Assembly (NCBI GenBank): GCA_028277395.1
Contig: JANQGJ010000099.1
Location: 62,001 to 126,000, forward strand
Reading direction: 5' to 3'
DNA: 64,000 nucleotides
Origin: Bacteroidales bacterium
Lineage (GTDB): Bacteria > Bacteroidota > Bacteroidia > Bacteroidales > F082
The notes under the pieces are model-generated. The model ran no database searches, had not been told where the DNA came from, and was given only the letters and a program-made list of their open reading frames with translations. Of this stretch, positions 44,698 through 52,888 are shown one piece after another. Each line of letters opens with the position of its first letter. The first letter of the stretch is position 1. Both the position numbers and the translations under genes were made by a program.

Positions 44698-46644
44698 CTA
44701 ATCTTTTACTACACTTAGTTTTATCTGAACACTTTCCATGCCATCCTTTATATTCAGGATATAAATTCCTGATATTAACTCAGGTAATACCAGGTTTATC
44801 CTACCATCATCTACAGGTTTTTTTGTATCGTTGAACATTAACCTGCCGTTCAGGTCATAAACTGATATTATTACATTATCGCTAATGAAGTTGCCTTGCG
44901 GTTGTATCCAAAAACTACCATTACCCGGATTAGGATAAACTTTATAGGTGTAATGCTTTTTATCACTAACTCCCACAGATATTGATGTATCCCTTTCAGA
45001 TTGTTTCAATATCCAACTATCAGGATCAGGAACAACATTCACAACTTCTTTATTCACATTAAAACTGTAAACTGCACTAACCTCATCATTGTAAACAACA
45101 AGAGTGGTATCTGTTCCATCACTAAAATCAATCCCTATTTGCATTGGCATTTCAAACACTAATCTCCAGTTCATTATCCCCTGCACCTGATTGATACCGA
45201 CTCCCAGATAATTATTTACCTGGGCAAAATTGTAGCGATACATGGGAAACCTCTCATCGTATACCCATTGATCAAAAAAATAATCCAGGTCCATCCCGCT
45301 AACTGATTCACATATTTCCTGAAAATCTTCAGTTGTAGCCTGTTTGTACATAAATGCAGGGTCTGTTGAGTAGTCATATAATATATCAAAAAAGTTACTA
45401 TCCCCTACTACACCACGAAGCATGTGTAGTACATAGGCTCCCTTATTGTAGATTATTGACTGAAATACATTAAACGGGTTTGAGACATCCTCAAGATAAA
45501 GTGTTCCTTCATGGTAATATTCAAAATACTCTACATAGCCATGATAAAAATCATATTTATATTCAGCATATAATGCCTCTGCATAGTTAGCAAAACCTTC
45601 ATTTAACCAACCATGATGCCATGTCCTGCAAGTGATCATATCGGCAAACCACATATGAGCTAATTCATGAATTGAAACATAAAACCAGCTAATATCCATA
45701 TTATTTGTGATAGTGTTTGTTTGATTTTCAATGGCACCATAGTATCCAAGCTGGGTCATTCCATATTTCTCATCCCTAAATGGATAAGGTCCGAATATAT
45801 CAGAAAAGAAATTCATGGCATCAGGAAGCAATGCAACCCCACTTTCCGCGCTACTTAAATGAGAATCAAACACATAGTAATCAATAGGAAAACTATAGTC
45901 ATCCTTTTCAAAGATTTGCTGAAAATGTTGATAGTTTGAAATAGCTACCATAACGTAATATGGAACTATAGGATAATTATGTTTCCAGCTAAATTTTCTT
46001 TCTTCTCCCAGATCTATAACTGTATCAAGCATACCATTTGATACTGCAATAACAGGTATTGAACTGACCACTGTATCTTTAATTGTTATGTCAATAAAAG
46101 TTGAGTCTGACTTATCTTCGGTTCCATCCTTGCAGGGCCACCAGGTATGTGCCAGATAAGGTGTTGAAAGTGTTGCAATTATTATTTCATTATCGTCATG
46201 TGTTTCATACCTTAATCCTTTATAACCTCCGGCAAGTACAGGAGCTCCCGAATAGTAAATATTGAAAACTATTTCGTCACCACTGTTGTACGTATCAATC
46301 AGGTTTACTGTCAGTATATTACCCTGCCTCAATATTCCTGTAACCTGTGCTGAAACACTATCAATTAAGAAGGTACTGTCCAGATCCAGTTTAAGGCTGG
46401 TCAATCCATCTATCAGTGACGTCATCTTATACCCAACGTTTCCGGCAATATATGCTGAATCCAGAGAAATATTAACATCAATATGATAAAAATTAATGTC
46501 TATTGTAGTATCATTGGAGATGTCAGGGTCCATACCTTCAGATAAACTCATTTCAACAGGATAGTCAAATCCATGAGGATCAATTCTTTGAGCACATAAA
46601 AATACTGTGTGCAACATGGCGGTTATTAAAACTAAATATTTCAT
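44698..46644 (-). CDS. Secreted M1 family aminopeptidase with T9SS sorting domain
   Basis: A 648-residue secreted zinc metallopeptidase of family M1. Signal peptide about 1-19; N-terminal beta domain 40-230. The substrate motif GAIENQTN is at about 303-310 (as GxMEN of M1). The zinc site is HELAH at 326-330 with the third ligand in NEGFANY (E349). The catalytic domain continues to about 460. A C-terminal sorting domain (about 575-648: YKVYPNPGNGSFWIQP, VYDLNGRLMF, GIYILNIKDG) directs type IX secretion. Expected role: extracellular peptide degradation. It converges on the TPR operon. Confidence 0.92.
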   Translation of the reverse strand: MKYLVLITAMLHTVFLCAQRIDPHGFDYPVEMSLSEGMDPDISNDTTIDINFYHIDVNISLDSAYIAGNVGYKMTSLIDGLTSLKLDLDSTFLIDSVSAQVTGILRQGNILTVNLIDTYNSGDEIVFNIYYSGAPVLAGGYKGLRYETHDDNEIIIATLSTPYLAHTWWPCKDGTEDKSDSTFIDITIKDTVVSSIPVIAVSNGMLDTVIDLGEERKFSWKHNYPIVPYYVMVAISNYQHFQQIFEKDDYSFPIDYYVFDSHLSSAESGVALLPDAMNFFSDIFGPYPFRDEKYGMTQLGYYGAIENQTNTITNNMDISWFYVSIHELAHMWFADMITCRTWHHGWLNEGFANYAEALYAEYKYDFYHGYVEYFEYYHEGTLYLEDVSNPFNVFQSIIYNKGAYVLHMLRGVVGDSNFFDILYDYSTDPAFMYKQATTEDFQEICESVSGMDLDYFFDQWVYDERFPMYRYNFAQVNNYLGVGINQVQGIMNWRLVFEMPMQIGIDFSDGTDTTLVVYNDEVSAVYSFNVNKEVVNVVPDPDSWILKQSERDTSISVGVSDKKHYTYKVYPNPGNGSFWIQPQGNFISDNVIISVYDLNGRLMFNDTKKPVDDGRINLVLPELISGIYILNIKDGMESVQIKLSVVKD

Positions 46645-47103
46645 TTGATTAAATGCTTTTTTCAGATTAAAATACAGTTCAAATTGTTAGGTTGTAACAA
46701 CACATTAAACAATGATTTAAACTTGTTGCGATATTAAATTCTTATAAAAACAAACTACCTCTAATATAAATCACCCACATTTACAGTAATTTACTTGCAC
46801 TTAACGAGTTAATATCATTCCAACTTTACACATTGGATCCTCTAATAAAAAAGTATAATCAACCCTTGCATCAATTTACAGTTACCTAAACATGTAATGA
46901 TTGTAATAATCTTCAAAGCTAATAAAGCTAGCTAACTATTATGAAATAAGGAAGAAATTATTTTAAAACATCCAAATCTGCTGAATTAGTGGTTATATTG
47001 ATATCCTAACGCTAATTATTATTATTAATATTGTTATGTACACCTGAATAGCTATGTATTATGAGATTTTATATTAAATTTATATCAAATTAAATAATTA
47101 AAA
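46645..47103. other. 459-base intergenic region, no gene recognised
   Basis: AT-rich divergent region between the M1 peptidase and nnr. No reading frame of note, RNA gene or repeat family is recognised. An 11-base palindrome GTTGTAACAAC at 46691-46701 lies 47 bases upstream of the peptidase start and could be an operator. No exact TAnnTTTG element is seen for either gene; near matches (TATTTTAA on the minus strand near 46665 and TAAATTTA near 47075) are weak. Confidence 0.4.
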
Positions 47104-48618
47104 ATGAAGATATTTTCTGTAGATAAGATTCGTAAAGCAGATGCATATACTATTAAAAATGAACCTGTCCTTAGCATTGATCTTATGGAACGCGCATCAA
47201 AAAAACTGTTCGATTGGATAAAGAAGAATGTTAGTTCCAACAGAAAAATACAAATCATCACTGGATTAGGTAACAATGGTGGCGACGGACTTGCTCTTGG
47301 CAGAATGCTTACAGGTATTGGATATGATATCCATGTGAGTATCATACGCTATTCAAAGAATACTACTGAAGATTTTGAGATTAATCTAAAGAGGATAAAA
47401 GAAACTTCAAATGTATCGGTAACTGATATTTTTAGTCCAAACGACATTCCTGAAATTTCAGATACAGATGTTATTATTGATGCAATTTTCGGTTCAGGAT
47501 TAACCCGACCTGTAACAGGCATGATAGGTGAAATAATCAGAAGCATTAATCAATCAGGTGCTATTACCATTTCTGTTGATATACCCAGCGGATTATTTGC
47601 GGACTCTTCTTCTCTGAATAATAAAGGTGAAATTGTAAGAGCTGACTATACATTATCATTTCAATACCCAAAGCTCGCTTTTATGTTTCCTGAAAATGAG
47701 TTTTTTGTCGGAGACTGGCAGATCCTTGATATAGGATTAAGTCAGGATTATACAAACAATACCAAAACTAATTACAACCTGGTCTTAAATAATGATATAG
47801 TACCGTTACTAAAGAACAGGGTAAAGTTCTCACATAAGGGATCATTTGGTCATGCACTTCTAATTACAGGAAGTCTGGGAAAAATGGGAGCTGCAGTGCT
47901 TGCTTCCAGATCTTGTTTAAGGTCCGGGGTTGGTTTATTAACCACACATATACCAAAAACAGGGGTCCCCGTACTACATACTTCAGTACCAGAAGCCATG
48001 TTAAGTATTGACAGGTATGATAACTACTTCTCAGAAGTTCCCGATCTGAACAATTATTCTGCAATAGGAATAGGCCCCGGATTAGGTACTGAACATCAAT
48101 CGAAGATGGCAATGAAAGTATTGATTCAAAACAGTATTTGTCCAATTGTATTTGATGCCGATGCTATTAATATTCTAGCAGAAAACCCAACATGGCTTGC
48201 ATTTTTACCAACAGGAAGTATTATCACTCCTCACCCTGGAGAATTCAAACGATTGGTTGGAGGCTGGAGTGATGATTTTGAGAGATTGGCATTACAACAA
48301 AAACTATCCCAAAAACATGGAATTTATGTAGTCCTGAAAGGAGCAAATACATGTATATCCTTTCCTGACGGACAATGTTTTTTTAACTCTACAGGGAATC
48401 CAGGTATGGCAACTGCAGGAAGTGGTGATGTGCTTACAGGAATTATTACAGGATTACTGGCGTCAGGGTACTCCCCGGCAATTGCTGCAATTATTGGAAC
48501 ATATATTCATGGTCTGGCAGGAGACAGGGCAACTAATGATTTGGGAATGGAGTCGGTTATTGCCGGTGATATAATTGATAATATTGGTAATGCTTTTGTT
48601 GAGATTAATAAATCCTGA
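47104..48618 (+). CDS. nnr: Bifunctional NAD(P)H-hydrate repair enzyme Nnr
   Basis: A 504-residue fusion of the epimerase NnrE (about residues 1-210) and the ADP/ATP-dependent NAD(P)HX dehydratase NnrD (about 225-504), which together rescue damaged NADH and NADPH. The epimerase half has the GLGNNGGDGLALGRML motif (about 58-73) and VDIPSGLFAD. The dehydratase half has KGSFGHALLITGSLGKMGAAVLASR, GIGPGLGT, FDADAINIL, LTPHPGEF-like ITPHPGEFKRLVG, and the C-terminal GNPGMATAGSGDVLTGIITGLL. Length and order match the fused family. Confidence 0.96.
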   Translation: MKIFSVDKIRKADAYTIKNEPVLSIDLMERASKKLFDWIKKNVSSNRKIQIITGLGNNGGDGLALGRMLTGIGYDIHVSIIRYSKNTTEDFEINLKRIKETSNVSVTDIFSPNDIPEISDTDVIIDAIFGSGLTRPVTGMIGEIIRSINQSGAITISVDIPSGLFADSSSLNNKGEIVRADYTLSFQYPKLAFMFPENEFFVGDWQILDIGLSQDYTNNTKTNYNLVLNNDIVPLLKNRVKFSHKGSFGHALLITGSLGKMGAAVLASRSCLRSGVGLLTTHIPKTGVPVLHTSVPEAMLSIDRYDNYFSEVPDLNNYSAIGIGPGLGTEHQSKMAMKVLIQNSICPIVFDADAINILAENPTWLAFLPTGSIITPHPGEFKRLVGGWSDDFERLALQQKLSQKHGIYVVLKGANTCISFPDGQCFFNSTGNPGMATAGSGDVLTGIITGLLASGYSPAIAAIIGTYIHGLAGDRATNDLGMESVIAGDIIDNIGNAFVEINKS

Positions 48619-48679
48619 TCTTAATACCTAACGCGGTTAAAATATTTATTAATCATTTAACTGAACATTTGTAAAAACA

Positions 48680-48710
48680 GAGGCTGTCTGAAAAACTTCC
48701 AAACAGCCTC
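48680..48710 (-). terminator. Terminator of groES (also between convergent nnr and groES)
   Basis: GAGGCTGT (48680-48687) pairs with ACAGCCTC (48703-48710). Read on the minus strand the stem is followed by TGTTTTTAC, so it most likely ends the groES transcript; on the plus strand there is no T-run for nnr. Confidence 0.7.
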
Positions 48711-48728
48711 CCAGTACGTTCCAGTGGT

Positions 48729-49016
48729 TTAAATTTCTTCTGTTTCAACAACTTTTGCCAGTAAATCAGCATAAGGTACCATCAGGTATTTTTTATTCTC
48801 AAAATCAAACTCGGTCCCGGAGAATTTCTTATAAAAAACTATATCACCAACAGAGATAGCAGGATTTTCAATATTTCCAATTGCAACTACCTTTGCGTAC
48901 TGAGGTTTTTCTTTAGCCGTATCAGGAATAATAATACCTGAAGCTGTTTTCTGCTCTGATTTATTTTCCGAAATGTCAAGAAGAACATTTTCGTTCAATG
49001 GTTGTAATTCTTTCAT
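48729..49016 (-). CDS. groES: GroES family co-chaperonin, not adjacent to groEL
   Basis: A 95-residue GroES/Cpn10 protein, the lid of the GroEL folding chamber. Seen are the start LQPLNENVLLDI, the mobile-loop region KTASGIIIPDTAKEKPQYAKVVAIG (about 25-49), VGDIVFYKKFSGTEFDFENKKYLMV (about 57-81) and the final strand. There is no groEL in the window, although groES and groEL normally form one operon. It may be a second, specialised co-chaperonin or the only GroES placed away from groEL. It is on the same strand as the Trx-Grx gene. Confidence 0.9.
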   Translation of the reverse strand: MKELQPLNENVLLDISENKSEQKTASGIIIPDTAKEKPQYAKVVAIGNIENPAISVGDIVFYKKFSGTEFDFENKKYLMVPYADLLAKVVETEEI

Positions 49017-49112
49017 CGTTATTTATTATTAGTTATTTTGTTATTTAATCTCATTTTTACTTCTTAATTATTGTTGTATTTACAATACCTCGCTGACTCA
49101 ATATATTGGTTA

Positions 49113-49697
49113 TCAACGAATATTCAACAATTCATTGATTTTCTTCTTATCAAATCCTACTACCATTTCTCCGGTTATTTCGGTTTGAGGTACTCCTTGC
49201 TGACCGCTTTTTCTTTTCATTTTTTCAGCAGCATCAGTATCTTTTGAAACATCAATTTCCGTATACTTTATACCATTATTTTTAAGATGTGATTTCAATG
49301 TAGTACACCAGCTGCATGTTGGTGTTGAATAAACAGTTACTCTTTTCTGAATTTCCTTTCCAGTCTCATTCTTCGCTGTAAACAATGCACTTTCAAACAG
49401 AGATTTATAGAAATTTATATCATTGCAACCTTTAATGGTGTTTTCAAATTTTGTTCCATTAAAAACCAATAATGAGGGTACGGTTGTTATATTATAGGTA
49501 ACATGAATATCCCTGACTTCATTTACATCAACAGCAGATACATTCACTTCAATTCCATCTTCAACTAATTTGTTAAGGTTATTATAACTACAATCGCTGC
49601 TCTCTGATCCACTTTTAAATAACAGTACATAGTTACGTGTATCAGCAATCAATGTTGACTTTAATTCGTCCAGTGATTTAATATTTCTTAATGTCAT
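49113..49697 (-). CDS. Thioredoxin-like/glutaredoxin fusion protein
   Basis: A 194-residue protein made of two thioredoxin-fold domains. The N-terminal domain (about 1-105) has the cis-Pro signature TTVPSLLVFNG (residues 72-80) but not the CxxC site; only one Cys (C36) occurs where it would lie. The C-terminal domain (about 118-194) is a glutaredoxin with an intact CxxC, CSWC at 128-131, and the conserved GVPQTEI loop (168-174). Likely cytoplasmic, acting on disulphides or in mycothiol/glutathione-type relays. The N-terminal domain may serve for docking. Start is the ATG at 49697; no upstream start fits better. Confidence 0.82.
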   Translation of the reverse strand: MTLRNIKSLDELKSTLIADTRNYVLLFKSGSESSDCSYNNLNKLVEDGIEVNVSAVDVNEVRDIHVTYNITTVPSLLVFNGTKFENTIKGCNDINFYKSLFESALFTAKNETGKEIQKRVTVYSTPTCSWCTTLKSHLKNNGIKYTEIDVSKDTDAAEKMKRKSGQQGVPQTEITGEMVVGFDKKKINELLNIR

Positions 49698-49783
49698 AAT
49701 AGTTTTTACCTGCCAATATCAAAGTATATGCCAACTGATAAACTAACTAACGTGTAAACTAACAACTGACAAAATTTCACTGA

Positions 49784-50239
49784 CTAATAAATGAATGGTA
49801 ATAAGCGGTTGGTTTTACTCTGATACTCTTTGTAACCCGGAAAATGATCAACCAGTTTTTTTTCTTCATACTGAATTTTTAATAATAATGCTGAGATCAG
49901 CACAACCAGTGCTCCAAGTCTGTAAATTGAATAGTAATCTATTATAAGCGGGATCACTGTTATTATTTGAGCAATATACATGGGATGGCGAATAATTCTA
50001 TAAGGGCCTGTAACCACAAGTTCACTGTTTTTTCTGATCGTAGGGGCAATATTCATATTATTTATTTTCATAATATAAACAGCTCTGACTCCAAGAAAAA
50101 TTCCCGCACACTCAACCAGTATTCCTGCTGTATTATCAGAAATAACTGAGGCAGATGCTGCAATATACAATAGTGCAGTCATTTGCATAAAAACCAAAAG
50201 ATAAGGATATATGTTTTTTTTCAACATACCAAACAACAT
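49784..50239 (-). CDS. Isoprenylcysteine carboxyl methyltransferase/PEMT-like membrane methyltransferase
   Basis: A 151-residue membrane protein with about four helices. The SAM-binding signature is VVTGPYRIIRHPMYIAQI (about 80-97) plus EEKKLVDHFPGYKEYQSKTNRLLPF at the C-terminus (about 124-148). This matches the isoprenylcysteine carboxyl methyltransferase/phospholipid methyltransferase superfamily. Bacterial members methylate lipids or small molecules, and the substrate is unknown. The promoter is 68 bases upstream and the leader can form a long-range stem just before the ATG. Confidence 0.8.
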   Translation of the reverse strand: MLFGMLKKNIYPYLLVFMQMTALLYIAASASVISDNTAGILVECAGIFLGVRAVYIMKINNMNIAPTIRKNSELVVTGPYRIIRHPMYIAQIITVIPLIIDYYSIYRLGALVVLISALLLKIQYEEKKLVDHFPGYKEYQSKTNRLLPFIY

Positions 50240-50242
50240 AAA

Positions 50243-50306
50243 ATGTTGGCTCTGAATATTATTTCTGTTGCAAGTAGAGAGAAAGTACGATATCCAAAGC
50301 CAACAT
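50243..50306 (-). promoter_or_regulatory. Leader inverted repeat before the ICMT-like gene
   Basis: ATGTTGGCT and AGCCAACAT (50298-50306 and 50243-50251, nine perfect pairs, minus strand) flank a 46-base loop. The second arm ends four bases before the ATG at 50239. If transcribed from the promoter at 50308-50315 the arms could pair and hide the start region. Confidence 0.35.
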
Positions 50307-50307
50307 G

Positions 50308-50315
50308 CAAAAGTA
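50308..50315 (-). promoter_or_regulatory. -7 promoter element of the ICMT-like gene
   Basis: On the minus strand TACTTTTG matches TAnnTTTG, 68 bases before the ATG at 50239. Confidence 0.5.
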
Positions 50316-50533
50316 ATAATAATGCTTCTTGTTTTGTAACTTAATTAGTTATTCGGGGTATAAGAATTAAATCAGGAGAAAGTCAAAATTCATCCGGTTG
50401 TTAGTTGTTTTTTCCATAATTGGGAAAGCAAATCAATCCCTTTTGCACATAATAAACTCACTATCTGCAAGGTATGAATAATTGCATGAATCTTGATCAA
50501 AAAGAGATGATTGGATACTTTAAACTTACTGCT

Positions 50534-52741
50534 ATGAAAAAGGTATTAAAACGTTATTACTATATTCTTGCAATATTGATGGTTATTGTGTTGATGGCAG
50601 GAACAAACGGATGTAAAACCAACACAACAACTACTCCGTCATCAAAGAATAACTTTGTTGATCTGGATATTAAAGAGGATTTTAAGTTTGTTACAACAAA
50701 AGAACTTCCCGTACATCTTGAAGTTATTTCAAACAATCCCAATGAAGCAACACATAAGTTCTCAATTTATAACGGAGATCCTGAAATGGGAGGAAAATTA
50801 ATAATCTCAGGTATTACCGATCCATACAATTCATTTGAAACGGATATTAAAATCCCTGCATACGTTGAGAAGTTATATATTACAAGTAAAGACGTAAATA
50901 ATCAGATTGAAACAGCAATTGTAGATGCTACCGGTAATGAAATATACTATAGTTTCGAATCAGGTTCAAACAGGTCATTTAATTTTAAATCGACTAATAA
51001 TTTATATACCGATCCGGGTTGTGGTACATGTGATGAGATTATTTCATCCGGAACATATAATAAAGTTAATATTGATAATAACAAAGTTTACTGTATCGAA
51101 TCAGGCAGTAATGTTACAATAACAAATAAAGTAGATTTCAAAGGAGGTAAACTTTATGTTTGTGGTAACCTGACTCTTTCAAAGATCCAGTCAAACAATT
51201 CAGGTGGTGATTTTGTGATAAGTTCGGGTGGTACGCTTAATTTATCAAGCGGAAATATTGATAAAGATCTTGATAACTGGATTAACTTTGGTACAGTATC
51301 AGTTTCCGGTAATACCACAATAAAAGATATGAATTTTGAAAATCAAAGTATCCTAAACATTAGTGGAGGAGTTAATATACAAACAGATAACTTTCACAAT
51401 AGCGGGACTATGAATATTGCTGGTCATTTCAATAATAATGAAGAGGGAACAAACTCCGGTACAATGATAGTTTCAGGTCATTTCAACAATAATGGAAACT
51501 CTGAGTTTACAAACGAGTGTAAGCTGATTATAACCGGTAATTTTAATCAAAACAATGATTTTCACAACATGGACAATGCATATGTTCAGGTAGGACAAAC
51601 AACCAGTCTGAATGGTAGTTCTGAGACAAATATGGGTGTTCAGAGTTTGATCACAACAGTAAACATAAATATAAATAAAGAACTTAACGGACCAACCGTT
51701 TCCTGTGCAAGAATTGATGTATCAAACACAACGAACATAAATGGAAGCGGAGTAATTACCGGACATATTGACATTTGCGATGCTGATGGTATTGAAAACA
51801 ATAACGGCACCATTGGTTCCGATGTAACCTTCGACTGTTCATGTTTTATTCCAACTACAAGTTGTAACCCGGGAGCAGGAACAGCTCCAAATCCGGATAC
51901 TGATGGCGATGGATGTCCTGATGATCAGGATGAATATCCAACAGATCCTGACAGATGCTCAAACGATTATTATCCAAATGAAACTGATTTTACGAGCCTA
52001 GCTTTTGAAGATCTCTGGACAAACTACGGTGATTATGACTTCAATGACCTCGTACTAAAAACAAATTACAAAATTGTAAAAGATGCTCAAAATGAAATAG
52101 TTGAGATATACGCAAAGTTTCATATTGCAGCTGTAGGGGCCAGTATGAACAATGGATTTGGTATTGAGTTTGACATTCCAACTTCTGCTGTTGAAAGTGT
52201 TACAGGTATACAGATTGACGGATCAGCAGTAAATATCAAAACCAATGGAATCGAGGATGGGCCATTGAACAAGGCTGTTATGATTGTATATGATGCGGTG
52301 AATGATTATCTTGGAACATCAATGGTAAATACAATTCCAGGTGGAAATTCCATGGAAACAGACACAATACAGGTTCATATGAAATTTACAGAACCTCAGG
52401 CATCAATTGGTACCCCACCTTATAATCCATTTATGTTTATATCTCAAAACAGAGGAAAAGAACTACATAAAATAGACCATGCTCCTACCGAGTTGGTTAA
52501 TACCGGTTTCTTTGGTGAAGGTGAAGACGATTCAGATCCACTGACAGGACGCTATTATGTATCGGCTACAAATCTCCCTTGGGTTATCGAAATACCGGCA
52601 TCATTTGAATGGCCAAAAGAAAATGCAGACATATTATCAGCTTATCTAAAGTTTCAGGAGTGGGCGGAATCCTCCGGACAACTGTATCCCGACTGGTACG
52701 AGGATGAACCGGGATACAGGGATGATGATAATATTTATTAA
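50534..52741 (+). CDS. LruC domain-containing lipoprotein
   Basis: A 735-residue predicted lipoprotein (signal peptide ending LMAGTNGC, acylated Cys near residue 26). Residues about 180-460 form a repetitive beta-helix-like region, with units such as MNIAGHFNNN, MIVSGHFNNNG and LIITGNFNQN. A Cys- and Asp-rich stretch DTDGDGCPDDQDEYPTDPDRC at about 455-475 resembles calcium-binding thrombospondin type 3 repeats. The LruC domain starts at FTSLAFEDLWTNYGDYDFNDLVLKTNYKI (about 490-520). Function unknown; surface exposure is inferred. The ATG at 50534 is preferred over 50474, which would put 20 residues before the signal peptide. Confidence 0.87.
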   Translation: MKKVLKRYYYILAILMVIVLMAGTNGCKTNTTTTPSSKNNFVDLDIKEDFKFVTTKELPVHLEVISNNPNEATHKFSIYNGDPEMGGKLIISGITDPYNSFETDIKIPAYVEKLYITSKDVNNQIETAIVDATGNEIYYSFESGSNRSFNFKSTNNLYTDPGCGTCDEIISSGTYNKVNIDNNKVYCIESGSNVTITNKVDFKGGKLYVCGNLTLSKIQSNNSGGDFVISSGGTLNLSSGNIDKDLDNWINFGTVSVSGNTTIKDMNFENQSILNISGGVNIQTDNFHNSGTMNIAGHFNNNEEGTNSGTMIVSGHFNNNGNSEFTNECKLIITGNFNQNNDFHNMDNAYVQVGQTTSLNGSSETNMGVQSLITTVNININKELNGPTVSCARIDVSNTTNINGSGVITGHIDICDADGIENNNGTIGSDVTFDCSCFIPTTSCNPGAGTAPNPDTDGDGCPDDQDEYPTDPDRCSNDYYPNETDFTSLAFEDLWTNYGDYDFNDLVLKTNYKIVKDAQNEIVEIYAKFHIAAVGASMNNGFGIEFDIPTSAVESVTGIQIDGSAVNIKTNGIEDGPLNKAVMIVYDAVNDYLGTSMVNTIPGGNSMETDTIQVHMKFTEPQASIGTPPYNPFMFISQNRGKELHKIDHAPTELVNTGFFGEGEDDSDPLTGRYYVSATNLPWVIEIPASFEWPKENADILSAYLKFQEWAESSGQLYPDWYEDEPGYRDDDNIY

Positions 52742-52778
52742 TTGTATGATTACCATTTTTTGGTAACTACTTTGTTGA

Positions 52779-52811
52779 AAGAGGCTGTTGTAATGCAGCC
52801 TCTTTTTTTTT
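52779..52811 (+). terminator. Terminator of the LruC lipoprotein gene
   Basis: GAGGCTG (52781-52787) pairs with CAGCCTC (52796-52802), loop of eight, followed by nine T (52803-52811). The stem shares GAGGCTG with the groES terminator. Confidence 0.88.
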
Positions 52812-52854
52812 GTAAAAAATAGTAAAACAAATTGTTGGAATTTAACTTTCTAAG

Positions 52855-52862
52855 TACATTTG
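52855..52862 (+). promoter_or_regulatory. -7 promoter element of the citrate lyase operon
   Basis: TACATTTG matches TAnnTTTG, 26 bases before the ATG at 52889. A TTG at 52835-52837 may serve as the -33 element. The position rules out the longer frame starting at 52832. Confidence 0.55.
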
Positions 52863-52888
52863 TAACCTTTAAAATCAAAAACAATTGT

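Noticed and set aside
50259..50306. 15-codon upstream ORF (ATG at 50306, minus strand) before the ICMT-like gene
   Set aside because: Its ATG is only one base beyond the -7 element, so it would lie at or before the transcript start; probably chance.
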